The translations under genes were made by a program, and so were the position numbers. From NCBI GenBank assembly GCA_964017145.1, contig OZ024840.1, positions 1,178,001-1,242,000 on the forward strand: 64,000 bases of DNA, in the 5' to 3' direction. This document shows, in pieces, positions 1-12,952 of the stretch. Position 1 is the stretch's first letter. The number at the start of each line of letters is the position of its first letter. This DNA comes from Agrocybe praecox (taxonomy: Eukaryota > Basidiomycota > Agaricomycetes > Agaricales > Agrocybaceae). Below the pieces are notes generated by a model. It saw only the letters and a list, made by a program, of their open reading frames with translations, was not told where the DNA came from and searched no databases.

Positions 1-2
1 AG

Positions 3-365
3 TTGGACTATCCCGAGGATAGAGCTCAGGTCCTTCAAAATGTATTTTTGACGGGGTCCGCATCCCAGTTCCCTGGACTCGAGGAACGCCTGCATGCAGC
101 GCTGCAGTCTCTCCTGCCCCCTGGGTCACCAATCAACGTCGTGCGCGCTGCAGACCCCGCGCTGGATGCGTGGAAGGGCATGGCAGCGTTCAGCCGCACG
201 GACGAGTTCCGAAGAGTCAGCGTTACCAAGGCCGAATACGATGAGTACGGTGGAGAACGAATCAAGAAGTGGTGGGGGAGTAATTGGAATTACGCGACTG
301 TCCCGGTAGAACAGGCAACTGGAGGAAAAGGCGAGAATGATGATATGGAGGTGGATAGTGATTGA
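3..365 (+). CDS. ARP5: Actin-related protein, Arp5-like (C-terminal fragment)
   Basis: The 5' part lies outside the window; 120 residues and the stop codon are visible. The fragment has the end of an actin fold: NVFLTGSASQFPGLEERL matches the actin-family segment around the last nucleotide-binding loop, and DPALDAWKGMAAFS followed by VTKAEYDEYG matches the actin C-terminal core (in actin, S..WIGGSILASL and ..EYDE.G). The tail continues with KKWWGSNWNY and an acidic end, as in Arp5, a subunit of the INO80 chromatin-remodelling complex in the nucleus. The actin family is certain from the motifs. The Arp5 assignment rests on the KWW..SN tail and could be another nuclear Arp. It is convergent with the Rab gene. 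Confidence 0.72.
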   Translation: MDYPEDRAQVLQNVFLTGSASQFPGLEERLHAALQSLLPPGSPINVVRAADPALDAWKGMAAFSRTDEFRRVSVTKAEYDEYGGERIKKWWGSNWNYATVPVEQATGGKGENDDMEVDSD

Positions 366-827
366 TTGATTTATATCAGTTATATACCTTGTCTTGTTTT
401 CTTTCTCGCTTTTCTCGGTTCTGTATATTCCAATCCGTTTCTAGTGTTTTCCATTTCCATGTATCTTTGTACGTAGGCTGATGCAAATGTATTACAATCT
501 GATAGAGAACTTAAGTATATGGGAAAAGGAAAAACGATGCATAGGAAGATGAGGGGGAATCAAATCGTATCTGTCTGTGTATGTACGTCACGGAACCAAT
601 TGAAAGAAGGTGGTGAAGCGTCATTTATCCAGGACGGGGAGGTGAGGGGTAAGTAACTGGAAAAGCGCGAGCGAGTGTATCTATCCACGAACGCACAAAT
701 AGTGGCTGGCGGCATAATTCCATAAAACGAAAGAAAAGATTATACAGTGACAACAACAGCGTGAGATATAAAACAAGGAGGAGGATATGCGGAAATGTGG
801 GGTGTCCAGACCTTTGGGATGAGTTGT
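366..827. other. Convergent 3' intergenic spacer
   Basis: This is the spacer between the stop codon of the Arp5-like gene and the stop codon of the Rab gene. It is AT-rich and presumably holds both 3' UTRs. I see no ORF with recognisable content, no RNA gene and no repeat. Confidence 0.5.
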
Positions 828-1756
<929 letters not shown>

Positions 1757-3595
1757 TGTCAGTTGTCAGAGAGTAAGACTAGAAGGATTCAGGATATAAT
1801 GTGGGCTGGAAGAGTAAATGCGGGATTTGCTATGGAGTATGTGGTGGACAGCCTCTGCAGTATCTCGTCCCTTGGGCCTTCATTTCCACCTCCGCCAGCA
1901 ACCCCAGCCACGTGGGCGGCATGTGACAATCCCCCCATGCTCACTGCGCAGCCGCCGTTTCAGGGGCTTTTCCGCGCCCCGAGCGCACAGTGCCCAATTT
2001 TCTGTGAGGGTGTATGTACTGAGCATTCAACAACCTCTTCTCTGGCTTTCTGATCCTCCTTCAATTTTAGCGTGCGATATTGCTCATCAATGATTTAGTA
2101 CGAACAAAAGCCCAAAGTTTACGTTCTATTGTCGTACTAATTTAGGCGCTGGCGATGACTTCATAATTCCAGAGCTCTCATTGAAGTGAGAAGCTATTCA
2201 ATGTATTCATTAGCAATCCAGCGATCATAGCGAATTATTACTCGATTCATTACTACGTAGATTAGCAATCACACCTCCAAGTTGGAAATTGTTATAACAT
2301 AAAAACCCCTTTATCCGTGGCAATGGCCCCATGCTAGGCTGATTCTCGAGAAGTCACACTTCTCGTTCCCAGAGCTGGATTGAAGGTTAATCCCACTCCA
2401 ATTAAGCGCGAGATTTTAGGTTACCCAGAACAAGTAATTCCTTCGATCCTCTTTCGGATGGAATGCCACACAATGTCTTCTATCCATACCGAAACCACAT
2501 GTGACTAAACCAGCCTAGTAGTAGAGGTTTTTGTCTTTATGTACCTCCCAGAAGATACCCGTCCACGAAGCAAAAGTTCGTTGAAACTTTGCGGCACTGT
2601 ATACGAACAACATACGTTCGAGTCTGGAAAACTCCCTCTAAACCCCTCACAATGAGTTGTAATACCCTTTGAACGTGAAATACACCCGGCACCAGCCATT
2701 CCAAAAAAAAATTCTCCTATAGAACATACTAGTCTTCACAATTTAATTCTCGATTCTTCAAATATTTCGTGATTTATGAGTCCAGATTACTGAAGCGACA
2801 TAGTGCTTAGTATTCCGTGTCAGTGATCATCGAGGGCAGAGAGATGACATAGTTGGTTACGTAGTGCACAGGATCAGCATAGGGATCGGCTACGTCCAAA
2901 CTTCGAGAACAGCAGCTTTGTCTGTGGCTCTTTTCTGTGGCACTTCTGTTCGAGTTACTTATGAAGAGAAAAATGTATCCAACATGTCTTCAATCACCTA
3001 TCTTTTGGATATATACATGGTCCAATATAAGGCTCTCCGTTCACACAGAATGTCAACAAATAAAAATGGAAATGGAAACCCAGTGGAATTATCTTTCCTT
3101 CCCCTCAGTGTAGCTTCTCGACAGAATTCATGGAAAAACAAGGACCTTGGGTAAGAACGGCGAACGCGGCTTCGGGAAATCTTCGGTTTGGATGTTAGTT
3201 TACCGTGAGAAATCGCGACCACGTGGATCAGAATTGGCTTGAACGAGTTACGACCTCGCTAACGAGATTGCAGGGTTTTCACTGAACTGATACTAAGGAC
3301 TGCCAAAATGGCGTCCTTAACCCCCAGCATCTCTTGCAATGGCGCACCCTTCTGAGTGAGCTCCATCGCCTTACAAGAGATCTTGCAGTCCCTGAAATTT
3401 CAGTGCTACGTCGTGGTGCAGAATCCGCGCCACCGCCGTCGACCCCACTCAATTCAACGACCCAGTAAGCCTTGTTGACGAAACTATACAATTACAATAA
3501 CTAGTACTGATATAATTTAGTCTACCAACTCATCAAGGAGCTACAAATAAAAAAGCCAACAGCAATAACAAGTAATTCACAGAGTCATTTTCTGC
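1757..3595. other. Intergenic region upstream of the FunK1 kinase
   Basis: About 1.8 kb lie between the divergent starts of the Rab gene and the FunK1 gene. The short ORFs in it show no known domain and no consistent splice structure. The right part (from about 3130) is related to the DNA in front of the FunK1 pseudogene at 36.9-37.1 kb, so it probably holds the FunK1 promoter. I see no RNA gene. Confidence 0.45.
3204..3235 (+). promoter_or_regulatory. Conserved upstream element with a CACGTG box
   Basis: The sequence reads CGTGAGAAATCGCGACCACG then TGGATCAGAATT, with the palindrome CACGTG at 3220-3225. A nearly identical block (one insertion/substitution cluster) lies at 36969-37000 in front of the FunK1 pseudogene, where the surrounding DNA is much more diverged. 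CACGTG is the classical E-box bound by bHLH factors (family knowledge). That it controls the FunK1 gene is inference from its position about 370 bases before the coding start. Confidence 0.4.
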
Positions 3596-6344
3596 GTGAA
3601 TCATATACAGATTGGAAAGGAGATGAACGGGGAGATTGTTATTTGTGATGTGGAGGAACACCTAAGGACATATTGTCCATTTGTCCCCAACGACGCGGAC
3701 GTCAAGGCCTGTATGGACCGAATGGTCGAAGACCGTGGAGACGGCGAAGGCCCGATACTCACTCGGATCCCTGCTGATTCTGACGATGATACCACGGGAG
3801 CTCACGAGTGGTTTACTGATTTCCACGATCTTTCTTTCACAACAGAAAAAAAGGTTTTTTCCCATTTAGTACCAATCTCCAAGTACATCGAAGAGAGCGA
3901 CATTGAAGGTCGCGAACTTGGATTCACATACTACGACTGCCCAGACAGAGCCATTCAGTCAGATATTCAAGGCTCTACGAACAAAATCGACGCTTGTTTT
4001 CTGCCGCTGGACTTCCCCCTTCCGCGCCCAGAGGAAGACACTCCTGATTCCGGTCTAGGGCCTCTGGACTCGTGCTTTCCTCCTATTTCTACATCCCTTC
4101 CTGTCCCAGACGATGCTTCCAATACACGACCAGAATTGCAGGGGGGCGTCCCGGGGATTAATATCGAGCATACTCAGAAGAAAACCAGGGTCGAACATCA
4201 CACTGCGAATATTCCGGTGGCTTGTGAATGGAAGTTGGGGAAAACATCGGAGGATAGGCATAGGGTGCGCCTCAATTCCTCCTTGATGTTTGAATGCGCC
4301 TTGAGTTGGTTGTTGAATGTCATTTTTCAGAACGTTCAGCAAGTCGTATCGGTCATGGTACAAGTGATGAACGATGACGTTCGTCGTAAGTTCTCGTATG
4401 GGGTACGTACGCCGCATGCGTGCCATTCACTTGTTTTAAGACCACTATTGAACATTTATTTCAGCTCACCATCGAGGCGAACGAATTGAGTTTATGGTAT
4501 TTCTCTCGATCTCATTCGGTAGTGTCTAAACCGGTCGACTTCGTGAAGGTACGTTGCTATTTTTCAGTCTTGGAGTTGCAACGTTAAAGAACTTGCTAGA
4601 ATCCGGCCCTATTAATCAAGGTTTTCATGTCCTTCATGTTTGCGACACGGGAGGAAATGGGCTACGACAGTATGATCACAAGACACGACGATGGAAGATA
4701 TACCTACCAAATCCCAAGCACTATCGCAGACGACGAGCCACGTTTCTTCCGCACCATCGATACCATCTCCGAGTATCGTTCTAACAACATAACCGGACGA
4801 ATGACTCGAGTCTGGCTCGTTGAAGAATTCAAATCATCTGCCACTAATGCTGCATCCGTCTCCGCTGGTCGTACGTGCGTTCTCAAGGATGTCTGGCTCG
4901 ACAAGGGTGCCTTAACTGAAAAGGAGATACAAAACAGTATCTTCAATGATATCGAAGACTTCTGGCGACTTCCTGAGCTCCCTGCCGACAAGACCGATCT
5001 GAAAGAGTTCAGAGACGCTCATCAAAAGCTTGTTAACAGTCAACGATATAAGCAGTATTTCTTGAGCATCAAAACCGACTACACGGGAGACAAGACAAAA
5101 GAAGTAGCCCAGGGCGCTGTAAGGATCAAGGGGTTATTCGACATTCCCGTCAACAGTTCTTCAATACTACCTGGCAATTCGACACAGGTCACTCGGACTA
5201 CACATACTGAATTGCACCCATTAGAGCCAGATGCTGATGTCGAGGACATTACCCGAGCCTATGCGCAGAAGAAACAATACCGCGTTGTTTTTGAAGAAAA
5301 TTGTGTTGCTCTTGGGAAGCTAGCAACGCTGGGGGAAGTGATTGATGTTGCAGCGCAAACCCTCATTCGTATGTTCAAACTTTATTATGTCTACTTTAAA
5401 GTCTTTACTTCCGAGTTCCAGCTCTGCAGCTCATGTTTTGCGCGGGGTGGGTGCACCGCGACATCAGCACCGGAAACATATTGGCGTACAGGGCTCAAGA
5501 AGATCACTCCTGGATAGCCAAATTGTCCGACCTCGAGTATGCAAAGCGCTTTCCACCCCCAGAGGGGTCCGAGGCTTCAAAGGATCCGAAGACGGTATGG
5601 CGTATATTATTCATTTTGTATTACTCATGTCTGACGCAGCGGATCCTTCCTCAGGGGACTCCACATTTTATGCCTCACGAAATTCTAGCAAGATCTTACC
5701 TGGGACATAATCGAAAAACTCGAAAAACTAAGGAACAACTCAAGGCAGGCAATAGCCAGGCTTCCGGTACCAAGAAACCAGGTGCTTATGTAGTGCATAA
5801 CTTTCAACATGATCTGGAATCACTATGGTGGATTGTTCTCTGGACGTTGACTCATCGTAGCCAACATGGTGAAGCTCATAAGTACGCCAAGAAGATCTTC
5901 AAGAATAGTATGGTTCACTCTGATTCGAGAGCTAACGCTTTCCGAGAACCCATTGAAGGTGATCTCAACAGCCATCTGGCACCAGATCTTCTGGACTTTG
6001 TGACTGAAGTAGAATATCTTCGGGAAGTCCTCTGGAACCAGTACATGGATCGCGTCGAAGATGATTTACTCTTCGACCCCAACTCCTATGTTTTTGTCCA
6101 TTCAGAGTTTTCAATCATTTTCAAGGGGCTCCTCTCCCGGGAAGACGCCGCAAGTTGGCGCAACTATTCTCTTAGGGTCCACACTCCTAATGCAGCGGGC
6201 AAAACAGCAAATCAAGAGGCTCCTGGACGTTTCAAGAGGCCACGCTCCGATGGCTCGTACGAACCATCTGCTGAGTCTGACCATAGTAGTTTGTCCGGTA
6301 CTGGTATCATTGAGACAAAGCACAAGCGTATCAAGGCATACTAA
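3596..6344 (+). CDS. FunK1 fungal-type protein kinase
   Basis: This is a member of the FunK1 kinase family, which is expanded in mushroom-forming fungi and whose substrates are unknown. Introns follow RKFSYG (near 4402), VDFVK (4550-4600), the AAQTLI region (about 5370) and DPKT (about 5595). They join to a protein with SRSHSVVSKPVDFVK then NPALLIKVFMSFMFA, then SEYRSNNITGRMTRVWLV, a long linker, and the catalytic loop WVHRDISTGNILA with a DLEYAK metal-binding motif (DLE in place of DFG). It then has GTPHFMPHEIL, HDLESLWWIVLWTL and a basic Ser-rich tail ending in KRIKAY. The Asp and Asn of the catalytic loop are present, so it should be active. The first in-frame ATG was taken; MNGEIVICD nine codons later is possible, and an upstream exon cannot be excluded. 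It is convergent with another kinase gene at 6.9-9.0 kb. Confidence 0.88.
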
Positions 6345-6360
6345 TTACTCTTAGAATCAT

Positions 6361-6900
6361 ATTGACCTGTATTTTCTATTCATGATTATTTTACGCGTGC
6401 AGATCCACTAAACATACATAACTCAACATGAAACTTAATACGTTGAACAGAAAGACACTAAACTGATAATTCGTAGTCCACATCATAAGACGCCCTCTCC
6501 CATCTGTATCCCGACCCCAGGCATCCAGGTAGGAAGCGACCCAGGTCCCACACCCGACGAGGAGGAGGAATCCAAAGGTCCCTCCTTCAAGCATGAAGTG
6601 GGCCGCCCATGGGCACCCACGCCAGCGCCGCCACCGCGGGTGTCCCCTAGTTAGTGAACCTGGTACGTAAAATCCTGCATTCAGTAATCATCTTTATTCT
6701 TCGCAGTTTCCCTGCAATTTGTCAAACCGTCAGGATTCGACTCGGATACGTTCTTGCTATATACCTACTCCTCCTTATTAGTATACTGACATGTAGGATT
6801 CACTCCTGATAAAATATCTGCTTGCGAACCAACGTACATCTTAATCCATTTAGTTAACAACAAATAGGTGTCCAGATTTGAAGAGCAAAAATAAATTAAA
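6361..6900. repeat. 3' block, copy 1 of 4
   Basis: About 500 bases between the convergent FunK1 and second-family kinase genes are repeated, with divergence, at 36.2-36.65, 38.65-39.11 and 46.43-46.9 kb. Shared landmarks are a GGGCCGCCCATGGGCACCCA-like stretch near 6600 (GGGACGCCCATGGACAC in the others), AAATCCTGCATTCAGTAATC, CAGGATTCGACTCGGATA, and CTTGCTATATACCTA. Here it is simply the shared 3' flank of two convergent genes, so it was probably copied as part of larger duplications. It does not look like an autonomous element: I see no terminal repeats. Confidence 0.6.
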
Positions 6901-6935
6901 GGGTATATTACCGAAGACAACATGCATTCCATGAA

Positions 6936-9042
6936 TCATGAAGACCACCATACATTGTCCATATATTCTCCTTCAAGGACTGACTCGAGTAGCTCAACTT
7001 CTTTGTCATAGTTAGATGCTCTCTTCTCTTCTTTCTTTGGGTCGAATGACGCGCAATCAAAATCAATGATCGATATGTTGCGCTCGTCGTCAAACAAGAT
7101 ATTATAGGAGCGTATATCGAGGTGCAGAACACCAGCTTTGTGTATACCTTTTAGCGCATTTAAACATACCAATCTTCACCATTCAGTGAACATTCAGGAA
7201 TAAATAGAACAAGTTCGAGACATACCTCTCTTGGCCGACGATCTTCAACGTCTCTCCTTCAGGCATATTGTCCCTCATGGATTGCAGAGATTGTCCTTTG
7301 TCCTCCATGAAAAGTGCCAAAATGTGTGAATCTTGATCCTCGAATAACCCGTGGACAGGTACAACGCCATTTACTGTTCCAACTTTAGCCATGTGTCGAT
7401 AAACGTCATATTCATGACGCAGTTTCTTTTGCTGCTTGTCTGTAAATGCCAGCTTGGCAATAATCACGCGTCGTAGAGACTCCCCAGACGCCAAGGTTAG
7501 AAATACTTCACCTCGATGCACGACACCAACAGCACCATCACCTATCTGGTCCCCTAAAGTTATTTCGAAGTATTCGGTAGGTGAGAATTTGGTTTGATTT
7601 GTTGGCTTAAAATCGTGGTCAAGTTGCGGTGCACATGATGACCCAAGACGGAGAAAGGCGGCAGGTACTGGCGAGCAGTAGATTCCATAATTAAGGATTA
7701 CCAGTCCTAATTCGCGTTCGTTCATTGCGGTGGCCACCTGGATATGATGTAAGAACATGGAATAAGATGAAGCGAAAGCACATAACATACAAGGTCAAAC
7801 TGAGAGATATCACTCTTTTTACCTCGTTTTGTTCCTCGTACATCTAGGGATTCCATATGGTCCGCAGATCTCTTCATGCCACTGTTCGATACTTCGGCAA
7901 GATCGCAGCGCTTGAGAAAGTCCTGCATAATAGCAGCATGAAGTCCGATGTGGATTTTGCCATACCCGGGCTCGCGGGAATTGACGGTATCGATCAAAGG
8001 TGAGAGGTACAGCGTCTGCGATGCTCGGTGACGGACACCTATGCGTTCGTATAAGCCGCAGCTGAAGACGATGAAGGCGCTATCTTCCCGTACAGCGTTG
8101 GCCCAAGCCTACGGTTTGTCAATATCAGAAGTTGTAAGCGATACCAAGCACTCACATGCTGGATATATGGTTTGACATCGATGCGCCTGAGAGCGGATCT
8201 TCTTGTTTGCCTGGGGATTTGGACGTATCCGGGCTTCCTTTGAATAAATGACGGTGGTGATTCCATGTCTCGATTCGAGGATGGCTGTTGTTTGCTTTTC
8301 CCTAACGTTGGCACCCCCGTATGAGTGTTCTCTTCTTTTCCTTTGTGCACATTCGTTTTCCTTGTTGGGGTTGCAACGCGTCCCATTTCCAAAACCCTGA
8401 ACCTTTTGTTTGTTTCATGATATACTTTCCTGAATCAGTAAAGGGGTAGAAATACCATGTTGCGAGCCTTGGATACCGCGTTTCAATGACGCGAATCTTC
8501 TCAGCGGTAGCTTCTGAGATCGTCCTGTTATACTGGGTGTATGAATCGCCCTCCCGGTTTGAAGCCCCGAGGTACCATTCAGAAATGAAGGGGTTTTCGT
8601 CCGTAAGAGATTCCGTTCCTAAATACAGGGTTGATTTCCACGTCTCGCCGTCGGGATTGAAGTAAAATTTTGACGCGTACGCCTGTGCGACACGGGCAAA
8701 ACGTAGATTGTATTCCATCCCCACACTCCTTGCGGTCTCTAAGAACAATGGCCGGCTATTTCCCCCGCCTCTATAACCCTCATTCGAGAATCTATGGCAG
8801 TTGTTGTAAAAATTTCTGATCGTATCGTCGCATATTTTGGAAACTATTGAGCCCAAAGAGTCAAAGTCACGGAGCTGTTTACAAATAAGATTGGGTGCAA
8901 TATGGCGATCATAGAATAGTAATGGAGTTCGTGTCGGCTTCAAGTCTTTGAATTCGTCGCGTTGTAGCACGCAAGAGTTGTTCGTAAACTCGAACGCAGC
9001 ATTGAGCAGCGGGCGGAATGGATCCCGAGTTTCCATAGGCAA
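6936..9042 (-). CDS. Uncharacterised protein-kinase-like protein, copy 1 (apparently intact)
   Basis: This is the best-preserved of three paralogues in the window (others at 22.9-25.1 and 53.2-54.9 kb). The N-terminal half has a family-specific domain with PLLFYDRHI....ICK, then YASKFYFNPDGETWKS, ISEWYLG and LATWYFYPFTDSGKYIMKQ. A middle segment reads FIVFSCGLYERIGVRHRASQ and YGKIHIGLHAAIMQDFLKR. The C-terminal half is a compact kinase domain: IGDGAVGVVHRG (glycine loop), RVIIAKLAF (Lys), KLRHEYDVY, VPVHGLFED, catalytic loop HLDIRSYNILFDD with Asp and Asn, and IIDFDCA (DFD in place of DFG). The short C lobe ends VLEGEYMDNVWWSS. Several introns split it; exon joints near 8.3-8.4 kb are uncertain. 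Substrate and role are unknown. The ATG gives MPMETRD; METRD two codons later is equally possible. Confidence 0.72.
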
Positions 9043-10842
9043 AAGAGATTACAAGTGAAAACTGTGAACCGAACAAACGGCCGCCAACAATACCACAAAG
9101 TTATTATCACCCACAACAATGAACAGAATAACAAATATAGGTAAACATTGGACTAAGCTCCCCAGCTCCGACGAAGCGTGTCGGCCAAAATGCAAGCCCC
9201 GAAGCTTCTCCGAAGCGGAATGAAGCTGGGTCAGGTTTTTGAAGGCCTAGGTCAGAGTCCAGAGTAAACGAATCACCGTTCACGTAAGCGAGCGCCTATC
9301 AACACTTTTGACGACGAGAGGTGTTTCACACCCTTGTGATGCTCGCTGTAACGCGCAATGTCAGATAAATATTAAATAAATCATTGTTATCATGTGGGTC
9401 TTGCTACAAATATTATCCTCCAGAGAATACTAGAGAGTTGACTTGGCCTCGTCTCGAGAACCAAACGCAGGGAAACTATAGCAAGTAGCAAATCGGTCGA
9501 TACGAGGGTTTGGTGCATGCATAATCCAATTCACCACGTCAAGAGAGGCACGGCCCTGAATTGTGCGCGTGAGAGCTTGTAGGAACCAAATATGATCGCC
9601 ACGGTCAAAGTCTTCGGGTTCAAGGTAGAAATCACGAGCATTGAGCAAGCGGGGTAAAAAAATATGGATCAACGGGCACAAGAGATTTGGCTTCGATTTT
9701 CAAAGATGGGGAACGGCCACGGAAAGAGTAAAGTGGTGTCTAGTTGAGGCGGACGGAGTATATGAGGTGGAGATTATTTCCTGAAGGCTTGGCTAACACG
9801 AGAGTCAGCCAAGAGGGTTATAAGGCTACACGCACTTCTGAGTCTCGGATATCTGTTTTATTGGTCAAGTGCGGACTTGACACCTTTGTCAAAGTCGTCT
9901 ATCATAGTTCGAGGCGCTTGATTTCTTCTTCGACGGTCGAGGAACTCACTGCTCTTGAAATCCATGTCTTCAGAAGTACGGTCCAGGTAAAAATTGGGTA
10001 AAAAAAATATTAGCAGCTTATCACTACGCTCAGCTACCAGTAAAAAGGGTGAAATGCAGGAGTGGAATAGAAAATGGTGTGATAAATGATATATAAAGGG
10101 GCACACCGTGGGAAACCAAAGCATTTAATGCGGCGTTCTGTTTTTTGGAGCATCCAGAACTCGAATACTTGACCTGGAGAATCAGAGTGGTGCATTTGTC
10201 CGAGGGGAAAGTTCAGGAGAAAGACGATTCATGTGCATGAAGCCTGGCAAATTTAAATTCGTGAGAATATTTGGCCATATATGGTGCTTTCCCCAACTTG
10301 GTCGCTCCAGACTGTCAAATTGTCAATCGAGCGAACGCCGAACCCAGGGCAGGATGGTCTCCAATGATTAATGAGCTCTCTTGAGAATTAGAGAAATAAA
10401 GCAAGCCACGCATACCAGTTAATATATTACAGTTTTTCGAACCCACTGATTGTCAAAATAAATATATCTAGGTTAACGCTACTTCGACGCTACGAAAACA
10501 CAATTAGATACATATAAAATGCTTCCCAACTTTCACCGTGACGAAGAAAAAGAACATACACGGGGCTGGTAAGATAAAACCGCACCTATATCCCGGCACT
10601 TATTATAAAGATATAGGCGCATTGCCAGACTACTCGTACATTAAAAAAGGATTAAAACCGATATGCTTCCAGTCCGAAAGAGCGAATCATGCTACGCATC
10701 ATACTGAATGCTCTTTACCACGCTGACTTCTAGCTTGATAGAGACGATAAGAAAATAAGGGTTTGAACCAAGATGGAGAGGATGTTAAAGGACTAACTTT
10801 GGAGCATTTCTGGTCACTCGGTGAGTCGGGGTCACCTGCGAT
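9043..10842. other. Intergenic region with unassigned minus-strand ORF fragments
   Basis: About 1.8 kb. A minus-strand ORF at 9430-9681 (with DFYLEPEDFDRGDHIWFLQ and RIDRFATCYSFPAFGS) has a coding-like composition but no domain I recognise. A second minus-strand ORF at 9858-10124 (NFYLDRTSEDMDFKSSEFLD) starts from a similar T-run and FYL..ED motif, so the two may be diverged copies of one exon. I found no convincing gene model joining them. The rest (10.1-10.8 kb) is AT-rich and shows nothing else. Confidence 0.3.
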
Positions 10843-12952
10843 CTATCGGGAGGCGTCGGTGGGGATCAGTTTCACGGCGGAGGATTGGTCACTGTATGTT
10901 TTGCTGCGTACCGCAAATTGATCCGACATCGTGTTTCGGCGTCGACGAGTGTCGAGGAGGTGAACGGGGGCTCCATAGTCGTTTGACCCCAGCGAGCGAG
11001 CTCGTCGGACATTTTGTCGAGTGTTTAATCTGGGTTGGATAGAGTAGAGTAAGGAACCAATCCGCAACAGGGCATGACAGGAGAAGCGTAAAATGAGTGA
11101 TGTCATTGGGAGACTTACGTTACTAGTAGTGAGTTTGCATAAACTAGATAAATCAGGTAGCCTGCCTCAGCACGGAACTTGATTGACAGGAATATCAAAA
11201 GAAAACTTACGTTTTCCGATGACGAAGTGCAAACCCATAAATATAAGATTCGTAGGCATAGTCAGCCACTGCAGGGGGGTATAAGATCAAAGCCTGTTTC
11301 CGACCCATACATATCGGAGTATTGATTGACTTACACAAATCATGGAAATGACGGTTCCAGCGCTACGAAGAAAGAAGCGTCGAAACAATCAGATAAAGAT
11401 GGTGATTTAATGAAGACAGCACATACCAGGTGAGCGAACCAGTCTCGAATGCATATCGGATCAGTGCGTCAATCATAGCATTCAAGCTGAAGTACCGGTG
11501 TTCTGGTTGGTTTTGAGCTTTTAATGAAGTAATTTTGGAAACTTACTCCGCTGCCCCTGTACGAGTTGATTGAAGAAGGAAAAAGAGTGACACTGTTATT
11601 ATTATATCGACCGCCGAAGACAGCGCTAGGCCTGTCGTAAAAATCCACTACAATTACGAAACATTAGAAAAACCGAACGTCAAATTCAGGACGAGTCCGA
11701 CTTACTCTAATATGGTCCTTAAAGAGTGTGTATCGTCCGTAATGTATCCTATCCACAGTATCAGCTATGTTTGACGCGTAACAAAATGCAGGACGCACAT
11801 TTCGGCCGTGGTAACTGGAAAACAAAAATAGCCATATCAGTCACGATCAATTAGCATTGAAATCTTATGTCGACTATCGAAGCTTCCAACTCACCAGAAG
11901 CTGAGACTTAAAGTATTTTGGCAAAGATTGAACATAGGGATCTACAAATGGAGAAGCGAGGTGGCCCACCTAAACGCAATACCGCCAAAGTCACCTGAAT
12001 AGCAAAAAGCAGTTAAGATGGATTTAACAACATTTCGGGTTCAAAGCGGCAGAGATGGTTTTAAAAAAAGACTTACAATTGGAGCCGTTATCCAATAGTT
12101 CTTTTGGCTGACTGAAAAGTGATCGTGGATGGCATCAGACGCGAGAAATTGGAAGAGCGACTTGAGAAAAAGGAGGCTTACGCATAAAAATCCGTTGGGC
12201 AAAGAAGCTATAGAAATATATTTAGCTAACCGGGATCAGTGGAAATTTTTCATGAACGTCGCTTACATATGGACTAAGAATGTCAAGATTGCCTGATTGT
12301 GGCGAAGTCAGCACGCAGATGTTTCAATCATAAAAAAATGGGGCAACGCACCGTCATAACGATGGAAAGCTGAGGTCGTATGATCAGTTGAGCCTGAATT
12401 CAGTACAATTGTATTGAGAAAAACAAACCGCGATGTTCCTGGAGGGTAAATAAAGTAATTAGTAAGTATCAGGCATAATATGCACGAATGGTAGTCTTCC
12501 CTAAACAGACTCACCAATGGATAATATCTATGGTAGGCTCTGCTCCATAATTATCGACAATGTAACTCCAAAGGGCCGACCATATGAACGATGTATGACA
12601 GGCATCCAAGAGCCTGAGGTCAGAAACGACATCCGTCAGAGGCTGCAAGCATATCCAATGCCACTCTTCTCACCAAACCGCGAAGACCTGGACATGATGT
12701 GATTCCGTCAGAACCAACGCGTTGAAAAAGAACCAAATTGACGTACCAATAGTTTTACCCGGCTGTTGTCTGTAGGGTACATCTTGATATACACCAAGAC
12801 TTGGACAACGACAAAACCTGATAGCCTGCATAAGATACGTTTCGCTGGTCAGTAAATATAGAAGGAATAGATCATCAAATCACGAACATCGAGGCTAAGA
12901 GGCCACCGAGCAGGAGCGAGCCATAGGTCTTCGGTATGTCGATTGTGGACAT
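10843..12952 (-). CDS. DUF6534-type multi-pass membrane protein
   Basis: The gene is broken into more than a dozen very short exons, so no long ORF shows it. Splicing gives MSTIDIPKTYGSLLLGGLLA joined to SMLSGFVVVQVLVYIKMYP, then LLDACHTSFIWSALWSYIVD, WNIALSIVMTAILTFLVHIF, FFAQRIFMLSQKNYWITAPI, and a less certain VTLAVLRL segment. It continues with WIFTTGLALSSAVDIIITVS, LFFLLQSTRTGAAE, IDALIRYAFETGSLTWCAGT, WLTMPTNLIFMGLHFVIGK and LYANSLLVTLNTR, then a Ser/Arg-rich cytoplasmic tail ending in TDASR. The order of hydrophobic segments and the SRTG/ NARxSLR-like signature are those of the DUF6534 family of agaricomycete membrane proteins, of unknown function. Start ATG is at 12950-12952 and the stop at 10843. 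One exon near 11.7-11.85 kb (VTTAEM...) is uncertain. Confidence 0.85.

Noticed and set aside
6391..6594. Minus-strand ORF in the 3' block
   Set aside because: The other three copies of the block do not keep the frame.
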